Both the position numbers and the translations under genes were made by a program. 64,000 bases of DNA, taken from contig JAKTNV010000006.1 of NCBI GenBank assembly GCA_022747635.1, positions 71,587,590-71,651,589 on the forward strand, written 5' to 3'. Source of the DNA: Hetaerina americana (lineage: Eukaryota; Arthropoda; Insecta; Odonata; Calopterygidae). The notes under the pieces were generated by a model. The model was not told where the DNA came from. It saw only the letters and a program-made list of their open reading frames with translations, and did no database searches. Shown in pieces: positions 60,458 to 64,000 of the stretch (its first letter is position 1; each line of letters begins with the position of its first letter).

Positions 60458-61058
60458 ATATGCAAGGTCAAAGTAGTAGGGACGTAAGGAGAAGAATTGC
60501 GCTAGGCAAAGAGGATTTCACAAGGAGGAGGGAGTTGACGACGGGGACGTTGAGTAAGGATGTTAAGAAAAGACTCGTAAAAACTTTGATATGGAGCGTG
60601 GCTATGTGCGGAGCGGAAACGTGGTCATTGAAGCAGGAGGATAGACGTAGACTGGAGGCTTTTGAAATGTGGGAGTGGAGAAGAATGGAGATGGTAAAAT
60701 GGACAGAGAAGAAAACAAATGTGGAAGTACTTGGTATGGTGGGCGAAGAGAGGGGTTTGTTGGGAGAAATCCTTTGGAGGCAGGAAAAGTGGATGAAGGG
60801 GGTATTGACCGGCAGTGGGATGTTGAAGACTGTAATAGAGGGGAGAATGTTCGGCAAACGAGGAAAGGGAAGGAACAGGATAGGGATGTTGGACGGGATG
60901 AAGGGAGGAAGGAAGTACTCAGATATAAAGAGGGACCTGATAAAGAGTAGGATGCTGGATTTTGTGTTTTGTTAGGAGTCACAAAATGTTTTATTTAGTA
61001 GCTCTGTCCATCCAAAAACCTACCTTAACCGGTAGATTACCTAATAATAATAATAATG
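60458..61058 (+). mobile_element. 5'-truncated LINE, best copy in the window
   Basis: Carries the last part of the ORF2-type protein, the 3' UTR (GGAGTCACAAAATGTTTTAT) and the tail CCATCCAAAAACCTACCTTA, CCGGTAGATTACCTAATAAT, ending in (TAA)n. CTACC and GGTAG in the tail can pair as a small hairpin. The 5' end is a truncation with no microsatellite here. I see no clear target duplication. Confidence 0.92.
60460..60975 (+). pseudogene. Non-LTR retrotransposon RT C-terminal region, truncated
   Basis: 171 codons open to a TAG at 60973-60975. Blocks in order: SSRDVRRRIALGKEDFTRRR (residues 5-24), LSKDVKKRLVKTLIWSVAMC then GAETW (about 31-55), RRRLEAFEMWEWRRM (about 62-76), EVLGMVGEERGLLGEILWRQ (about 88-107), TVIEGRMFGKRGKGRNRI (about 122-139). 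This is the conserved tail after the catalytic palm and thumb of reverse transcriptases encoded by many animal LINEs (RTE-like in my judgement). The endonuclease and the catalytic YxDD region are missing, so the product could not reverse transcribe. The frame is intact over what remains, which suggests a relatively young insertion. The leading ATG is only the first one after the truncation. Confidence 0.9.
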
Positions 61059-61059
61059 T

Positions 61060-62640
61060 AAGTCCAATACCATTGAAAAAATGTAAAATTTACATCACAC
61101 TTTTGATTAACGCCCCAAATTACTACGATTAATGTCGACATTAAATTTCGAGATTAAATTAAATAACTCAAACTCGACATCCTTACCAGGAGATGTAAAT
61201 AGTATCTTCGCTTTGCCATACATCAGCTGAGAGTGATGATGATTTTACTCTTTCGTTACTAAGCAAACATGCGCATTTCTTCCATAAGCTGTAGCCATCC
61301 TAGAGCAAATCATATTGTATCCAAGAACAAACAAAAGGTAAGTAAATAATACAGTTTTGTTCAATTGTTATCCCTGAACGTGAAAAAGCACACATTAGAA
61401 CCAACATTTGCTGATTCCTCATACTATGTCAACCCTCTAGAGTACGGGGGCACAGTGTTCGCGGTCGTGTCCTCATGGTCAAACAACCTAACAGACGGCA
61501 ATGCGCCCTTTACAGGCACTCGAGCGTGGATAGCAATTAGAAAGTAACTCAAAAATGCCATACATTTAAAACGGTCAGAGAAGAATGTTTTAGTACGAGG
61601 ACAGTTAAATCAACGGGAAGATGACCCCAAAATTAATGAATTGATTGTTAACGTAATGCGTGGGTAGTAGAAAATACAATTTATGCTACTAAATAATAAG
61701 AGTAAATACTTCTAATTTATAACAATAATAATTGTAAATATGAAGGACACGTAATAAGTCCTCATTGGGCCACATTATAAGCTCTCCAATACGCGAAGAA
61801 AGAATGATTCGCCAAGAGATTTTTCGTCATTTCAAAATCTTTCGCGCTTTGAGTCTCTCATATTTAACAATATTTATCTCATTCCAAGGTCATTCGATCC
61901 ATATTGGTATTTTTCAGGTTTTTACTTCTTTATGCATGATACTGAGAAATTTATTGTCACCTACTACAACATTTCTACTTCTCAAACCGACTGTGAATTA
62001 AAGGAAGAGAATATCAATAGATAGCAAGATACGATACTCGTACCTTAGCTTTTTCAGTCCTTTGTTTATTACAAAATCTCATTTTCACGAGTATGTAATC
62101 AATTCGATATCTTCTTACATCTCCCGGCGTTTTCCACGTTCATCTTCTTACTGTATGGTGCTGAAAGAGGATGATATTTTTCGAATAATTTATGAAGCAT
62201 ATTTGTTGTAAGTTTCATTGATCTGACTCAAGAAATGCATCTGCGGGAGCCGTACTTATCCTCACGTTCTGTGTGCAATCTTGATTAGTTTTGGTTTTTT
62301 TTTGAACTTGCGTATCGTAGAATTCTCTCCTAATTCCCCGAATTACTCCCTTGACAGACGAGGAGGAAAGGATTTGGCGTTAAGGTTTTCACCCACCAAG
62401 AACTTATCACAAAAATGATTTTCGCGTTGGAGTAAGTCTCCTCTCTCCCTCCTCGAGATTTCACCCCGAATACCCAGGCTAAACTTTTCTTCATTTCCCG
62501 GACGTCTCATAGTCATTAAAGGAATCCGTTTCGCCTCTAAAAGGTTCTTATCCTAGAAGCCTTCCAATTCCGACCCTCTTGGTCGATTTCTTATTAAAGC
62601 CCTTTTCTCCGCCCACGGGATTGTCTAGAGTCGTTTTCGG
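61060..62640. other. AT-rich noncoding DNA
   Basis: Nothing recognised. Confidence 0.6.
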
Positions 62641-63010
62641 GCTTTAATGGAAACCTAGTGGGAGGAGGAGAAGTGGACGTTCAGGAGTGTGGGGCCCAGG
62701 GAAGGAGGAGTCGAAGCGTCAAACGTAACAGATGACTTAATTAAAGGAGGCGAAGTTGACGCCATCAAGCTTCCCGCTATACAGGAGACGCCCTCCTCTT
62801 GGCCATTTCTCCAGTAAACGCTGTGCGTGGTGTCCGCATTGCTCACTCGTGTCGTGTTGTGCAGTTTTCGAATCGGAGAGTCGCATTAGTGTGTGCATTG
62901 AATACTTGAAGATACCGTCGTTGCTGATGCATCAAAATCGCGACGCGGATGTTTCGTATCTCATTTTATTTGTGTCCCACCCGACATTGGTAAATCATAT
63001 CCCCTGGATG
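62641..63010. promoter_or_regulatory. GC-balanced segment, possible 5' exon or promoter
   Basis: GC rises and CpG appears. TTGTGCAGTTTTCG (62858-62871) resembles an arthropod initiator (TCAGTY) with one mismatch, followed by GAATCGGAGAGTCGC. A 96-codon plus frame (62756-63046) has no recognised domain. No TATA box is seen. Weak evidence. Confidence 0.2.
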
Positions 63011-63443
63011 ACTAACAAAAATGTATTCCAGCAATCACGGTCGTGAATACTACTATTCCTTCGCGACTTCACGATCACTTGTTTAAAACTGATACGATAA
63101 CATGAAATGTGACATCCTTACTATTTCAACCGTTTATTCGAATCTGTGGTTCTAGTAGAAAACCCTTGTAATTTATTTATATAGAGTTTTATAGGTAGTA
63201 AATCGGTTCGGAACTGAATCATGTCAACGTTTTGCAACGCTTAAATATTAATATTAATTGTTTGAGTTTTATTTCTTCTATATTAATTATACGATAAGTC
63301 TTTAGAATTCTTGTAAATTGGCTATAGTCATGTCTCTGTTGGTTGCCATTGGAGCAGTGTTAACATGCTCTATTGTAGTTATTTAAAATGTGGGTTGGGA
63401 AATAACAGGTGCAATAATTTTCTCTCTACGCAGCTTACATCTA
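63011..63443. other. AT-rich noncoding DNA
   Basis: Nothing recognised up to the mariner end. Confidence 0.6.
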
Positions 63444-64000
63444 CAGGGTCGCACCCAAAAGTGGTAGGACTGATTTTTTACAAGAATTTTATTGACGATA
63501 TACTTAAATCGGCTAAATAATCTTAAAAGTATGCTCCTTGAGCTGCTACACACTTAGTATAACGTTGCTCCCATTCCCCGTACGCCCTGGAAATTTTCTT
63601 TGGGGATGCCGTTGATGACCCTCGTCGAAGCCTCTTGAACGGCCTTTATCGAGTCAAAACGTCGTCCCATGAGCTGTCTTTTCATCAGGGGGAAGAAGAA
63701 GAAGTCCGGTGGTGCCAGATCTGGAGAATAGGGCAGGTGCGGCAACGTGGCAACGCCGTATTTGGCCAGGAGCGCGTTGGCCAACGCGTTGCCTGTTGGT
63801 CGACACTCCGAATTTTCGGCTCCATCTGGGTGCACAACTTGCGCATGGCCAAATCCTGTGAATGCGTTGGACGTTGGATGCAGACGGACCCAACTGGTCT
63901 GCAATTTCTTCACTGGTTAAGCGTCGGTCTGGTGTCAGCAGTGTCCCCACTCTGTCCACATTCGTGTCGGTTTTTGCCGTCGACGGCCGTCCGGAGCGAT
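63444..64000 (-). mobile_element. Internally deleted mariner, third family, cut by the window edge
   Basis: The left end is CAGGGTCGCACCCAAAAGTG preceded by TA at 63442-63443, typical of a mariner inverted repeat. The far end lies beyond the window. The minus strand encodes both N-terminal and C-terminal transposase parts with the middle missing (next entry). The family differs from both other mariners in the window. Confidence 0.88.
63480..64000 (-). pseudogene. Mariner transposase remnant, internal deletion plus frameshifts
   Basis: From the window edge the minus strand reads RSGRPSTAKTDTNVDRVGTL then LTPDRRLTSEEIADQLG, the region between the two N-terminal helix-turn-helix units. Soon after VQRIH the sequence jumps to HAQVVHPDGAE, the position of the second catalytic aspartate (normally HxDNA), so the first aspartate region is deleted. 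Then come LLAKYGVATLPHLPYSPDLA, PPDFFFFPLMKRQLMGRRFD and STRVINGIPKENFQG. At that last point a one-base loss shifts the frame, and the true ending AYGEWEQRYTKCVAAQGAYF with its TAA is in another phase at about 63570-63513. Non-functional. The N-terminus is outside the window. Confidence 0.88.

Noticed and set aside
1..64000. CRISPR array, prophage, toxin-antitoxin or bacterial operon
   Set aside because: No regularly spaced short repeats, no ribosome-binding sites before open frames, and repeat content is plainly eukaryotic.

Overview
The window looks like nuclear DNA from an arthropod, most likely an insect. It is AT-rich, has long (TA)n tracts and carries many decayed transposons of metazoan families: mariner, a non-LTR retrotransposon, a Penelope-like fragment and tRNA-headed SINEs. 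There is no operon structure and nothing bacterial or viral. I cannot name the order from sequence alone. I found no intact protein-coding gene, no functional RNA gene with good support, and no CRISPR or other defence system. The window reads as intergenic or intronic sequence.

The clearest content is a set of broken mobile elements. Three different mariner-type transposons (793-1545, 23831-24386, 63444 to the window end) have each lost the middle of the transposase while keeping terminal inverted repeats or end coding sequence. A 90-bp two-ended relic with mariner-like ends lies at 47531-47620. One non-LTR retrotransposon group is present as a graded series: a long 3' fragment at 60458-61058, a shorter one at 48951-49356, a 110-bp scrap at 6349-6460, an old antisense copy at 19674-20090, and a 46-bp tail with target-site duplications at 18354-18399. 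They share a short 3' hairpin-like tail. A different, older RT remnant lies at 34960-35240. Two Penelope-like terminal fragments lie at 12822-12910 and 22325-22416.

Four unrelated tRNA-like heads occur (29385-29655 minus, 45775-46090 plus, 49538-49615 minus, 59395-59570 plus), at least three of them leading SINE-like bodies. Three near-identical 169-bp units form a small satellite array at 54841-55347. A 93-bp tandem duplication is at 34446-34630, and a 190-bp direct repeat pair is at 34730 and 36082.

Against the AT-rich background there are nine or so GC-rich islands (about 2.96-3.72, 5.38-5.97, 7.95-9.73, 20.14-21.02, 35.63-36.08, 37.62-38.07, 39.54-39.80, 45.17-45.69 and 54.04-54.76 kb). 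Many are strongly strand-asymmetric, G-rich or C-rich on one strand, and one flips from C-rich to G-rich near 9.4 kb. Long open frames in them occur on both strands and mostly reflect lack of AT-rich stop codons. The 54.3 kb island (CCAAT box, paired RFX-like X-boxes) and the 42.3-42.6 kb CpG-rich segment (CCAAT box next to a kappa-B-like palindrome) are the best candidates for promoters or enhancers of genes whose exons lie elsewhere.
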